From assembly GCA_026003235.1 (NCBI GenBank), contig BPGW01000009.1:43437-107436 (forward strand): a DNA stretch of 64,000 nucleotides. The letters are read 5' to 3'. The notes under the pieces are model-generated. The model was not told the DNA's origin, did not search any database, and worked only from the letters and a program-made list of their open reading frames with translations. The DNA comes from Bacteroidia bacterium. Its GTDB lineage: Bacteria; Bacteroidota; Bacteroidia; SpSt-205. Position numbers and translations under genes: made by a program. Shown here one piece after another: positions 28,106 to 37,498 of this stretch (position 1 is its first letter; each line of letters starts with the position of its first letter).

Positions 28106-28909
28106 TCACCGAATCCGAATGCCCTTCTTATCGCTGCTGTAAGCGATAAAATAGCCCCAAACCCGCCGAGAGCCGCCCATGAAGTTAGAGTACGCATTAT
28201 CGGGAGGTGGAGAGAACCCCCCACTACCCCCAAAAGCGTTGCGCACCAGCTGGTCATAAAACCGCACCACTTCCACGGGGATGCACATCTGCTCTACCGT
28301 AAGGGTGTCCCCCATCTGAACCCGAAAAGGAAGCTCAAGAATCACCCACCGGCCATCAATGTAGCGGTCATCCGAGTAGATCCACTCAAATAGGCGATTC
28401 TGGAGGGTGTCGTTGCGCCAAACTCGGACGCGGTAGGCGTTTTGCTGATTAGGCGGGTCTTGCCCAATGCTAATGACCCGAGGTCCGGCAGGAATGGGGC
28501 CTTCGGCTGGCCGCTCTAACCAAATAAGCGTATCTATGGGCACCTTTTCAGGCAAGCGGGAATAGGCTTCTATCCGCTCTTCTCCCACGTACACGCGCAG
28601 GCGGTAGGTATGGCCTACCACGGGCCGCACTCGCCCACCTAACCGAGTATACACCGAGTCCCGCCACCTTAGGGTATCTACCGCGCCGGTTTCTACCTCT
28701 TCCAGGAGAACCAGCGCGTCCGCCACAGGGATCGGACTTCCTTCTGAGAAGTAAGGCACTGTGCGGGATATGCGCACCAAGGCGCTATCGGCGTCGTTGT
28801 AGTACGCTTCCACCACCAGCTCGCCCGCGTCGGCAGGCACGTCTACGTCAATGGGCTTTAGACAACCGGCCAGAAGGAGCATGAGCCCTAAGGCTCCCTT
28901 ACGCGCCAT
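28106..28909 (-). CDS. DUF4249-family lipoprotein
   Basis: 267 residues with a lipoprotein signal (LLLLAGCLKP, acylated Cys at 16). It has the DUF4249 pattern: beta-rich start (ELVVEAYYNDADSALVRISRT, shown in part), ADALVLLEE, a YRLRVYV strand, and a C-terminus with YSNFMGGSRRVWGYF. DUF4249 proteins are periplasmic or outer-membrane lipoproteins usually near TonB-dependent receptors; none is near here. It begins 6 nt after the glutamine synthetase stop, with no promoter element, so it should be cotranscribed with that gene, an unusual pairing. Confidence 0.85.
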   Translation of the reverse strand: MARKGALGLMLLLAGCLKPIDVDVPADAGELVVEAYYNDADSALVRISRTVPYFSEGSPIPVADALVLLEEVETGAVDTLRWRDSVYTRLGGRVRPVVGHTYRLRVYVGEERIEAYSRLPEKVPIDTLIWLERPAEGPIPAGPRVISIGQDPPNQQNAYRVRVWRNDTLQNRLFEWIYSDDRYIDGRWVILELPFRVQMGDTLTVEQMCIPVEVVRFYDQLVRNAFGGSGGFSPPPDNAYSNFMGGSRRVWGYFIAYSSDKKGIRIR

Positions 28910-28915
28910 AGGGAG

Positions 28916-31082
28916 CTAAACAAAACGGACTTCGGTGGGGTTTAGCCGGAAAAGCAGGTCGGCGTAGCGAGGCAAGGGGTAGGAGTCGGCGGGCAGGAGC
29001 TGCTCCAGCGCATCGGCGTGGGTGCGCAACTGCTGCATAAGAGGGGTGAGGGTTTTGTGCACTTTTTGGGCTTGTTCAGGGAGGGGGAGGCTTGCTAAGG
29101 CTTCCCACTCTGCTTCAGCGGCGGCCAGCCCTTCCCACAAGGCCTGAATGTGGGTCTGAAGCTTCTCTAAGAGGGCTTCCTGAGGGAGCTTGTCCGGGGA
29201 AAGGGCGGCACGCAGCTGCTGAAGGTAGGGTGTGGCCCACAGCGCCGCCAGCTGCCCCTGATAAGCCAACGCTACCGGCAGTACCTGCGTGCGCAGCATC
29301 TCTATAAGCGTGCGCAGCTCTATCCCGATCGTCTTGACGTAGCGCTCCAGCCGAATCTCATAGCGGGCCTCCAGTTCCTCTTCTAAGAGGATGTGGAGGC
29401 GGGTAAAAAGCTGGATGGTTTGGGGGGAGGTGTAGTGTTGTACGGCGTCTGGAATGGAGAAATGCACAGAGAGGCCACGGCGGGCGGCTTCTTCGTGCCA
29501 GGCGGGGGTCGTAGCTATTGCCATCAAAGCGGATGGGCCGGCTCTCCTGGAGGAGGCTCCGGATCGTGGAGAGGAGGGCCGCTTCGCGGGAAAGGCCTTC
29601 GTTGCGATGGGCCTGGAAGCGCTCTCTGAAGGTGTCCAGCGCTTCCGCTACCGCCGCATTGAGCACAATCATGGCGGGGGCGCAGTGCGCTGAGGCACCT
29701 ACGGCCCGAAACTCAAACTTATTTCCCGTAAACGCAAAAGGGGCGGTTCGGTTACGGTCGGTGTTGTCGCGCAAAATGGCCGGCAGCCGAGGAACCAGCA
29801 GAGAAAGAGGAGTGCGTTCGGTGAGGCGGGGCAGCTCGGTAGACTCTTCCAGCTGTTGGACGGCCTGGCTTACCTGCTGGCCCAAGAAGACCGAGAGGAT
29901 GGAAGGGGGCGCCTCATTGCCACCAAGGCGGTGCTCATTGCCAGGGGTGGCGATCGTAGCACGCAGAAGGTCGGCATGGCGCCAAACTCCCCACAGCACC
30001 GCACTCAGGAAAGCAAAGAAACGGAGGTTTTCCCGGGGGCCCCGGCCAGGAGAAAGAAGATTGATGCCGGTGTCGGTAGCGAGAGACCAATTGTTGTGTT
30101 TGCCTGAGCCGTTGATGCCGGCAAAAGGCTTTTCGTGGAGGAGGGCTACCAAACCATGGCGCCGGGCCGTGCGCTGCAAAAGGTCCATCAGCAGCTGGTT
30201 GTGGTCAATGGCGATGTTGAGCTCCTCGAAGGTGGGAGCGCATTCGTACTGGGCGGGGGCCACTTCGTTGTGGCGAGTCTTGAGGGGGATGCCCAACTTC
30301 CACGCTTCGGCTTCTAACTCCTCAAAGAAAGCCAACACCCGCTCGGGGATAGAGCCAAAGTAATGATCTTCCATTTGCTGGCCTCGAGGAGAAGGCGCAC
30401 CCAGTAGGGTTCGCCCCGTTAGCATGAGGTCCAGCCGCCGTGCATACAAGGGTTCTGCAACTAAGAAGAACTCTTGTTCTATGCCCAAGGTGGGAAAGAC
30501 GCGCTGGACGCCCCGATAAAAAAGGGCCGCCACTTTTTGGCCAGCTTGGTTGAGGGCTTCAATGGAGCGCAGGAGCGGAGTTTTGTAGTCCAAGGCCTGA
30601 CCGTTGTAGGAGATGTAGACGGAAGGGATGCAGAGGGTTCGCCCGTAAATGAAAGGAGGCGACGTTGGATCCCAGGCGGTATACCCTCGCGCTTCAAAGG
30701 TGCTGCGCAGCCCCCCACTGGGGAAAGAGGAAGCGTCGGGTTCTTGCTGTAAAAGCTCACTGCCATTGAGCGCCGAGAGAACCTTCCCGCCGATTACTTC
30801 GTAGAGGTTTTCGTGCTTTTCGGCGGTGAGGCCGGTGAGCGGATGAAACCAGTGGGTGTAATGGGTAGCGCCTTTTTCGCTGGCCCACTGGCGTAGGGCA
30901 TTGGCGATCTCGTCCGCCAATTCCAACGAAATCGGCTCGCCTTTTTCCCAGCGTTTGAGGCCTTCCAGGGCGCTTTCTGAAAGGTACTGGCGCATCACTT
31001 CCCCATGGAATACCCGTTCGCCAAAGGCTTGAGGAGCCAGCCGAACCGACTGGCCATTCACTTGCAGGGTCTGCGTGGACAT
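28916..31082 (-). CDS. glnN: Type III glutamine synthetase (frameshifted)
   Basis: About 721 residues once one base is removed from the G5 run at 29504-29508 (+ strand). The first frame carries the catalytic fold: GIEQEFFLV, KTRHNEVAPAQYE, GKHNNWSLAT, GNEHRLGGNEAPP and NRTAPFAFTGNKFEFRAVG. It runs to RFDGNSYDP, and the second frame takes over with AWHEEAARRGL and the helical C-terminal domain unique to GSIII. GSIII is the usual ammonium-assimilating enzyme in Bacteroidota. The ATG at 31082 (MSTQTLQV) is 9 nt from TACCTTTG, longer than most spacings here. The TTG at 31094 overlaps the promoter element. Without the correction the product would lose its C-terminal quarter. Confidence 0.9.
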
Positions 31083-31091
31083 CTTGGACTG

Positions 31092-31099
31092 CAAAGGTA
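31092..31099 (-). promoter_or_regulatory. -7 element TACCTTTG of glnN
   Basis: Nine nt before the ATG at 31082, giving perhaps a 4-5 nt leader. Confidence 0.65.
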
Positions 31100-31138
31100 A
31101 GTCCTTTCCCTCAGAAGGGAAAGGTCACCTTGCACCGT

Positions 31139-32511
31139 TTATTCACGCCAAGGGACAAGGAGGAGATGAGAGGCCTGGGTGCGGGCTTGGAGCCATCGCT
31201 GAAGGCGCCCTACCTCAGACGGAGGAAAGGAACGAGCCGCACGAAACACCCCTACCCACACCGTATCGGATTTTCCCCTGGCAGGGAGAAAAAAGCGTTC
31301 AAGCGCGAGAGCATTGAGCTGGGGAAAAAGGGCCTGCGCTTCCCGCAGAAGCTGTAGGTTTTCTGCTTCTTGGCGCTTTTGCCTTTCCTGGCAGGCTCGC
31401 AGCTGTTTTTCTATGCGTTTTAGGCTGTCGGTGAGAAGCTGGAGTTGGCTGTAGCTGCGTTCGGTGGCTTCAAGCAGGCGAGCCACTTCAGGCAGGGCTT
31501 TGGGGCGTTCAGAAGCCCCCTGCACCACTTCCAAGCGATAGTGGGGGAGCTTGTAGGTGGTTTGCAGCTCATGCCTTAGGTAGGCCACCTGGTCGGGCGA
31601 AAGGGGTTCACCCACCAGCACGACCCTAAGCCGCACGGAATCGCCCTGAAGGATTTTTTGCCGTTCCACTACGCTGGTAGCGGGGAAAGCCGCCAAGGCT
31701 TCTTCAACAAAGGCGCGCACGCGGGCCTCTTCTACGGCCTCTTTGACTACGGTGTAGGCCACATAAACGCTGGGCAAGATCGTCACCAAAGCCACCACCA
31801 CCATAGTCCTCCGAATCCGATTCTGGTAGGCTTTATCTACGAACTCCCGGTTGGGGAAGCGGATGATTTGGAAAGTGAGATAAGCCGAAGCGCTAATAAA
31901 AACAGCATTGATGAGAAAAAGGTAGAGGGCCCCCACGAAAAAGCGCAGTTGGAGGGTTCCGAGGCCGTAGCCGGCGGTACACAGGGGGGGCATAAGGGCA
32001 GTAGCGATCGCTACGCCGGCGATCACGTTGGTTCGCTTGCCTCGCCCCAAGGCAGCAATAGCCCCTGAAAGGCCCCCCAAAAAACGCAATCAGAACATCC
32101 CAGAACGTGGGGGTGGTTCGTGCCAGCAGTTCTGACCCCGCCTCTTTGAGCGGAGTAACCACAAAGTACAAGGCGCTGGTGGCAAGGCTAAAAAGTACCG
32201 CTACGACGAGATTGCGGACTGACCGATAAAAGAGCTGGATATCGTAGATGGCTAAGCTTACTCCGATTCCGTTGATGGGGGCCCATGAGAGGGGAAATGA
32301 GCATGGCGCCAATGATGACAGCGGTGGAGTTGACATTGAGGCCTACGGAAGCCACGAGGGTAGCGGTGATAAGCACCCACAGGTTGATACCCCGGAAAGT
32401 AGCGTCTTGGGCCATGCTCTCCAAGATGCGCTGGGGGTCCTCCATCTCGGGCCGGATATCCAGCCGCGCAAAGAGGCGAAGCAGCCGCCGAAAACCGGCT
32501 TTGAGTTCCAT
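31139..32511 (-). CDS. DUF389-family membrane protein (two frameshifts)
   Basis: 456 residues after removing one base from the G5 run at 32277-32281 and one from the C6 run at 32073-32078. The joined protein reads [20 protein letters not shown], then [13 protein letters not shown], which are the diagnostic membrane motifs of DUF389 (TIGR00341). At least five membrane segments are followed by a C-terminal periplasmic-looking domain with coiled-coil stretches. Function is unknown; some relatives are proposed transporters. It shares a 48-bp start-to-start region with the divergent DUF4139 gene. The start at 32511 (MELKAGF) is 4 nt after CATCTTTG, one base off the consensus. Confidence 0.82.
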
Positions 32512-32515
32512 CCAG

Positions 32516-32523
32516 CAAAGATG
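32516..32523 (-). promoter_or_regulatory. Near-consensus -7 element CATCTTTG of the DUF389 gene
   Basis: First base deviates (C for T). Four nt before the ATG at 32511. It faces the element of the divergent gene 23 bp away. Confidence 0.5.
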
Positions 32524-32546
32524 GTACAATAAGCGTAGAGAGTCGT

Positions 32547-32554
32547 TACCTTTG
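32547..32554 (+). promoter_or_regulatory. -7 element TACCTTTG of the DUF4139 gene
   Basis: Five nt before the ATG at 32560. It locates the true start 80 nt upstream of the first ATG in the main frame and so exposes the frameshift at 32617. Confidence 0.7.
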
Positions 32555-32559
32555 CTGGG

Positions 32560-34117
32560 ATGGACTCGCTAGTGTCGCTGGCACTTTCGCTGGCCAGCGT
32601 GACGCTCTATCCCCAAGGGGGCCCTTTACACCTATACAGGCATGTTGTCGGTGGAGCGGGGCTATACGCGATTCGTGTGGCCGGGCTTGCCTCCTCAGGC
32701 TGCACCCCCAAGCCTACGGGTTAGCGTGCCTCCCACAGCTGGGGGCTACGTGGTGCAGACGACTATAGAACCCTACTCCCCCACTTGGCAAGGCGAACCG
32801 CCAGACGCATTAGCCTTACGGCAGCAGATAGATTCGCTGGAGGGGGTTGTAGCTCGGCTGACGGACCGCCTGCGGATCTTGGCCCTGCAAGAGAGCACCT
32901 TGACGCAAAACTTGCGCTTAGGCGGGGAAGAGGGCACCGTGCAACCCGAGCAGGTGGAGCGCTACTTGGCTCTCTTGGAGCGGCAGTTAGGGCGCCTACT
33001 GGCGGAACGGTTTCCTTTGGAGAAGCGGCACAAAGCCTTAGCTGACACGCTGGCTCGCTGGAAAAAGCGGTATAAGAGCCGATTAGCCGGCCTGTCGCAA
33101 GCGCGATCGGCCCTGTACCTGACCTACTGGAGCCCCCAGCGTGAGGTCGTGCCCGTGCGGGTAGAATTCATAGCTCCGACGGCCAGCTGGCGTCTGCAGT
33201 ATCGGATTCGGGCCATGCCGACCGCCGGGCAGCTCCGAATCCAGCGCTGGGCCACCCTGTACAACTACTCCGGTGAAGATTGGAAGGGCATTCCCCTCAC
33301 CTTGTCCACGGCCCAGCCCACGGAGTCCGCTCAGATGCCCTCCTTTGTACCCTGGTACTTGGACTTTGCGCAGGTCTACCCTATGGGCCGCTACCGCCTT
33401 CAAGAAGCCTCTTCTCCGGCGGGGAAGGCCGATGCCTTGGCGGATTTGGCGGATTACGAAGCTCCGCAGGAGCCGACAGCGCCCCCTCCCCTCCCTACGC
33501 TTAGTGAGCAGACCCTCTCTCGCACCTACGCGCTGGGGCCTCAAACAGTGCGGGCTGGCCAGCAATCCACGCAAGTTTTTTTGCGGGAGGATACCCTACC
33601 GGCTACTTTTCAGTTTTTCGTCAACGCCCCAGCCGAAGAGCGAGCTTACTTACGGGCTGGCCTTCCGCCAGAAGCGCTTGGCCTGTGGGAAAAAGCCCCA
33701 GCCCGCCTGGAAGTAGACGGCCAAGAAGTAGGCCAAGTCGCTTGGCCTCCTCCCTTGACGGAAGACACCCTTTGGCTGGACTTAGGCCCGGCTGACCGGA
33801 TCCAAGTGCGCCGTACCGAAACCCTCAACCGCCGAGAAGCTCGCCTTACTGGCAGCACCATGCACCACCGTTTTGCTTACACGATACGAGTAACCCACTC
33901 CTATCCGGCGCCAATCCGGATCACCGTATGGGAGCGCTTGCCAGTAAGCCGCCACGCCGACATTAAGGTAGAACCCGAAGAGTTAGCGGGGGGCACCTTA
34001 GATAAGGACACGGGCAAGCTGCGGTGGGACTTCAGCTTGGAGGTAGGTCAAACCTGGGAAAGGACCTTTCGCTTCACGGTCAAGTACCCCAAAGGCAAAC
34101 CGATTGTAGGCTTGTGA
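32560..34117 (+). CDS. DUF4139 / mucoidy-inhibitor-like secreted protein (frameshifted)
   Basis: 518 residues after removing one base from the G5 run at 32617-32621. The first frame encodes the start and signal ([20 protein letters not shown]), the second continues ALYTYTG and [21 protein letters not shown], the opening pattern of DUF4140/DUF4139 proteins. A coiled coil with the [14 protein letters not shown] stretch follows, then a beta-rich DUF4139 domain ([23 protein letters not shown]-like VWERLPVS). Such proteins are exported and of unknown role. An ATG at 32642 gives an in-frame but headless protein. The stop overlaps the next gene as GTGA. Confidence 0.82.
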
Positions 34118-35683
34118 AAAAGGTCGCCTTAGTGGGAGCGGGCCGATGGGGGCAGAACCTTCTGCGGCTCTTGTATGAGCGAGAGGTGTTGGCGATGGTG
34201 TGGACGCGCAACCCCGCCCAGCATGCGGACTTGCAAGCGGCGTATCCTGGCCCTCGGTGGACGGCCCGGCTGGAGGAGGTGTGGGAAGACCCAGAGATAG
34301 AGGCCGTGGTGATAGCTACGCCCGCTGCTACGCACCCAACCCTAACTGAAGCCGCCCTCCAGGCCGGTAAAGCCGTCTTCTGCGAAAAACCCCTGGCTTT
34401 TTCTGCGGCTCAACTGCGGCATTTGATAGCGCTCGCCGCGGAAAAAAACCTTCTTCTGATGGGCGGCCACGTACTCCATTACCACCCCGCTGTGGAAACG
34501 ATGCAGAAGCTTCTCCAAGAGGGCCGCTTAGGGAAGCTTCTCTACCTCAGCAGTGAACGAGCCTCGCCTGGCCGCTTCCCTCTGAGTGAAGATGCGCTAT
34601 GGGGGCTGGCAATTCACGATGTGGCCCTGGTGCTGGACATAGTGGGAAGGCCTCCCGAGAAAAGCCACATTCATGGGCAGGCGGCTCTTGACCCCCACCT
34701 GGCCGAAACGATTTGGATTCACCTGACTTTTGCGGGGGGAATTCAAGTACAGATTCACGCCAGTTGGCTGACGCCGGAGCGACGACGCCGCCTGACGGTG
34801 GTAGGCACAGAGGGGATGCTGGTGTTTTCTGAAGAGGGGCCAACGCCTACCCTTCACTGGTACCCCCCACCAAGTGCGCTGGAAAGAGGGCCAGCATCCT
34901 CACCTTGCCCTTGGGGAACCTACGCTGGTGCCGCTACCTCCTGTAGAACCCTTAGCCGCCGAAATAGACCACTTCCTCCACTGCCTTCATACTGGCGAGC
35001 CCCCTCGTACCCGAGCAGAAGCCCTCCTTCCAGCCACCGAACTGATGGAGAAGCTCCACCGCCAGCTTTTCCCCGAAGCCGAGTCCCCTCGCCCCTATTT
35101 TGTGCACCCTACCGCCCTCGTTGACGAAGAGGTGGAGATTGGAGAGGGCACCCGCATTTGGCACTTTAGCCACATTTTGCGGGGCAGCCGCATCGGCAAA
35201 AACTGCGTCTTAGGCCAAAACGTCGTCGTAGGGCCTTTCGTACGCGTGGGCAACCACTGTAAAATCCAAAACAACGTCTCCCTCTACTACGGTGTGGAGC
35301 TGGAAGATGGCGTGTTATGCGGCCCTTCGTGTGTTTTCACCAACGACAAGTATCCACGGGCTTTTATTGAGCGGCGGAACGAGTTTCTCCAAACCCGTGT
35401 ACGGCAAGGTGCCACGATTGGCGCCAACGCTACGATTATGTGCGGCGTGACGATTGGCCGTTTTGCGATGGTGGGCGCAGGGGCTGTCGTGACCCAGGAC
35501 GTACCCGACCATGCCCTGGTGCTCGGTAACCCCGCCCGCCAAGTCGGCTGGGTCTGCGAATGCGGCGAAACCCTCACCGCAAAAGAACCGGACAACCTCT
35601 ACTTCTGCGACCGCTGCGGAATCTTCTATCGCCGAACCCTAAAGGGGCTGGAAAAGGTCTCTCTCCAGCTGTCTTCTACTTAG
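34114..35683 (+). CDS. Gfo/Idh/MocA dehydrogenase fused to a left-handed beta-helix acetyltransferase (frameshifted)
   Basis: 522 residues after one base is removed from the C6 run at 34863-34868. Residues 1-330 are an NAD(P)-dependent sugar dehydrogenase (VALVGAGRWGQN Rossmann start, FCEKPLA with the catalytic EKP lysine, GGHVLHYHPAV). Residues 335-522 are hexapeptide repeats of a WbpD-like N-acetyltransferase (HPTALVDEEVEIG, IWHFSHILRGS, NVVVGPFVRVG, GATIGANATIMCGVTIG) and end in a CxC-CxxC zinc-ribbon-like tail. Such pairs act in nucleotide-sugar synthesis for O-antigens (WbpB and WbpD). One chain would carry out two successive steps. The GTG start overlaps the previous stop by 4 nt, so it is cotranscribed with the DUF4139 gene. 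Confidence 0.85.
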
Positions 35684-35695
35684 GAGGTAGAGGGT

Positions 35696-37327
35696 TTACA
35701 CTTCCAAAGCCAGGAAGAGGATATCGTCGGTCTGGGGGTTTCGGCCCCGCCATTGGGCGATAGCTTCTTGCAGCATAGCCAGCTGCTCCGCAAGGGGTAA
35801 GTACTGATTGACCTCCAAGAAACGGGCCAGCCGAGCCGAACTGAACTTTTTTCCTTGGGGGTTGAGCTGGTCGGTCAGGCCGTCCGTGAAAAGGTAGAGG
35901 CGGTCGCCAGGCTGAAGCCGTAAGGTTTGGAGGGCAGGAAGGGCAGAAGCGGTAGCGCTTACGTCGGCTCGGCTGCCGCGCACTTCGTGGAGGGTTCCCC
36001 CTCGGAAAACCCAGAGGGGTCGGCGCGCCCCTAAGTATTCCAGCTTAGAAGTGCTCGGCTCAAAGCGAAGTAAAGCCAACTCAAACCCTTCAGTACCTCC
36101 TTGCCCTTCGCTGGCTGTGAGAAGCCCTTCCAGCAGGTCTTCATACAAGGTGGACAAGCTGGGCAGGGTTTGACGAGTGCTGCGCCAAAGGGAGGTCAGC
36201 GCGTACACACTCAGCAGGGCTGCAGCGGCCCCATGCCCTGTGCTATCCCCCAGCGCCAGCAGCACAGAACCTTCTTGCGGCGCATAAAAGTAAAAGTCTC
36301 CGCCTAAGCCCGCCAGCGGGGCGTTCCAGACCCGTACCTCCGCAAAATACTCCCGCAGGCCCTCTACCGGCCGCAAAAACCGCTGAAAGATCCGTTCGGC
36401 GTACTTGCGAGCGTCTTGGATGTCACGCAGTTGGGCCTCAAGCTGGTTTAGGCGCTCCTTCTCCTCGGTAATATCCAGTTCAATCGCCATGAAGTGGGTA
36501 ACCTCATTCAGTTCATTGGTGAGGGGGGTAATGTAGAGCCGAATCCAGTAAGGCCTTCCATCTTTGGCGTAATTCAGAATCTCCTCAGTGAAGGGTTCTT
36601 TTTTTCGCAGTTTTTCCCGAATGCGGGCGACTGTTTGGGGGTCTGTTTGCGGACCTTGGAGGAGCCTGCCCGGCACTTGGCCTTTGACCTCTTCCAGGGT
36701 GTAGCCGGTGAGCCGCTCAAAGCCTCGGTTGACCCAAATCGCCCGTCCCTGCGCATCCGTGATGACGACGGCGTTATCGGTGTGGGCTGCGACGGCGGCT
36801 AAGAGCCTGAGCTGCTCACGGCTGGCACGCAGCTCTTCGTTGGCTTTTTCAAGGGACTGTTTGAGTTGGGTGAGGGTCTCCACTTGTTGGCTGAGCTCTT
36901 CGGCGTACTGGGCCAGCTCCTCTTGGGCCTGCCGTAGCTCCGTCACATCCTGCAAAACCAAAGCAAAGTACCTCGCCTCTAAGCGCACCCAGTGCCCCTG
37001 CACATAGCGAATCTCCTCCCCTACCCTGTAGCTGGCTTCTACTTCTGCTTCCGCAGGCTGCTCATACCACAGCCGTTGTAGGGGCTCAAAGGGCACCAGG
37101 TGGGCTTGTAGAAAAGCATAGGCAGGAACCTGCAACAATTCCTGGGGAGTAAGCCCTGTCAGTTGCAGGGTACCTGGACTGACCCATACAAACCGGTCCT
37201 CCTCGGTATCTATCACAAAAAGCGGAAGAGGAAAAACACTGGCTAAAGGCTTAGCGAGGGATTCCACTTCAGTGGCCTGAGCCCTTATTCCCATAAGGGT
37301 GCGGGCGGCTTCCCAGAAGGTAGGCAT
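35696..37327 (-). CDS. PAS-PAS-SpoIIE protein phosphatase (RsbU/SiaA-like)
   Basis: 543 residues, no membrane segments. Two PAS domains: about 45-130 (FVIDTEEDRFVWVSP) and about 180-290 (AVVITDAQGRAIWVNRGFERLTGY). A coiled coil separates them. The C-terminal PP2C/SpoIIE domain has the metal residues in LGDSTGHGAAAALLS and LYLFTDGLTDQLN. It should dephosphorylate an anti-anti-sigma or SiaC-like target in response to a ligand bound by the PAS domains. The SiaC-like protein at 13 kb is a candidate target by family only. Likely promoter TACCTTTG at 37368-37375, about 35 nt upstream of the start, so this gene has a real leader unlike its neighbours. Confidence 0.9.
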   Translation of the reverse strand: MPTFWEAARTLMGIRAQATEVESLAKPLASVFPLPLFVIDTEEDRFVWVSPGTLQLTGLTPQELLQVPAYAFLQAHLVPFEPLQRLWYEQPAEAEVEASYRVGEEIRYVQGHWVRLEARYFALVLQDVTELRQAQEELAQYAEELSQQVETLTQLKQSLEKANEELRASREQLRLLAAVAAHTDNAVVITDAQGRAIWVNRGFERLTGYTLEEVKGQVPGRLLQGPQTDPQTVARIREKLRKKEPFTEEILNYAKDGRPYWIRLYITPLTNELNEVTHFMAIELDITEEKERLNQLEAQLRDIQDARKYAERIFQRFLRPVEGLREYFAEVRVWNAPLAGLGGDFYFYAPQEGSVLLALGDSTGHGAAAALLSVYALTSLWRSTRQTLPSLSTLYEDLLEGLLTASEGQGGTEGFELALLRFEPSTSKLEYLGARRPLWVFRGGTLHEVRGSRADVSATASALPALQTLRLQPGDRLYLFTDGLTDQLNPQGKKFSSARLARFLEVNQYLPLAEQLAMLQEAIAQWRGRNPQTDDILFLALEV

Positions 37328-37367
37328 AAGAGAGAAAGCTCGGCGTAGAAAACAAAATAGAAGGGCT

Positions 37368-37375
37368 CAAAGGTA
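37368..37375 (-). promoter_or_regulatory. -7 element TACCTTTG, candidate promoter of the PAS-SpoIIE gene
   Basis: 40 nt upstream of the ATG at 37327. It lies between tRNA-Val and this gene. Confidence 0.55.
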
Positions 37376-37413
37376 CGGCGGGATAAGGAAGGACCGCCAG
37401 TAAGCCAAACGAG

Positions 37414-37488
37414 TGGGCTGTGGAGGATTCGAACCTCCGACCTCTGCTCTGTCAAAGCAGCGCTCTAAACCAACTGAGCTAACAGCCC
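37414..37488 (-). tRNA. tRNA-Val (GAC)
   Basis: 75 nt with a perfect 7-bp acceptor stem (GGGCTGT/ACAGCCC), a D-arm GCTC/GAGC, anticodon stem CTGCT/AGCAG around TTGACAG (anticodon GAC), T-arm GGAGG/CCTCC with TTCGAAT, and discriminator A. No CCA is encoded. It lies only 10 nt after the rpsA stop, with no room for a separate promoter, so it may be processed from the rpsA transcript. Confidence 0.95.
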
Positions 37489-37498
37489 GAGAAATCGG

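Noticed and set aside
32073..32621. Programmed ribosomal frameshifting in DUF389 and DUF4139
   Set aside because: Runs do not form known slippery heptamers with a pseudoknot, the needed shift is +1 each time, and the same defect occurs in unrelated housekeeping genes such as glpD and glnN. Sequencing error explains all.
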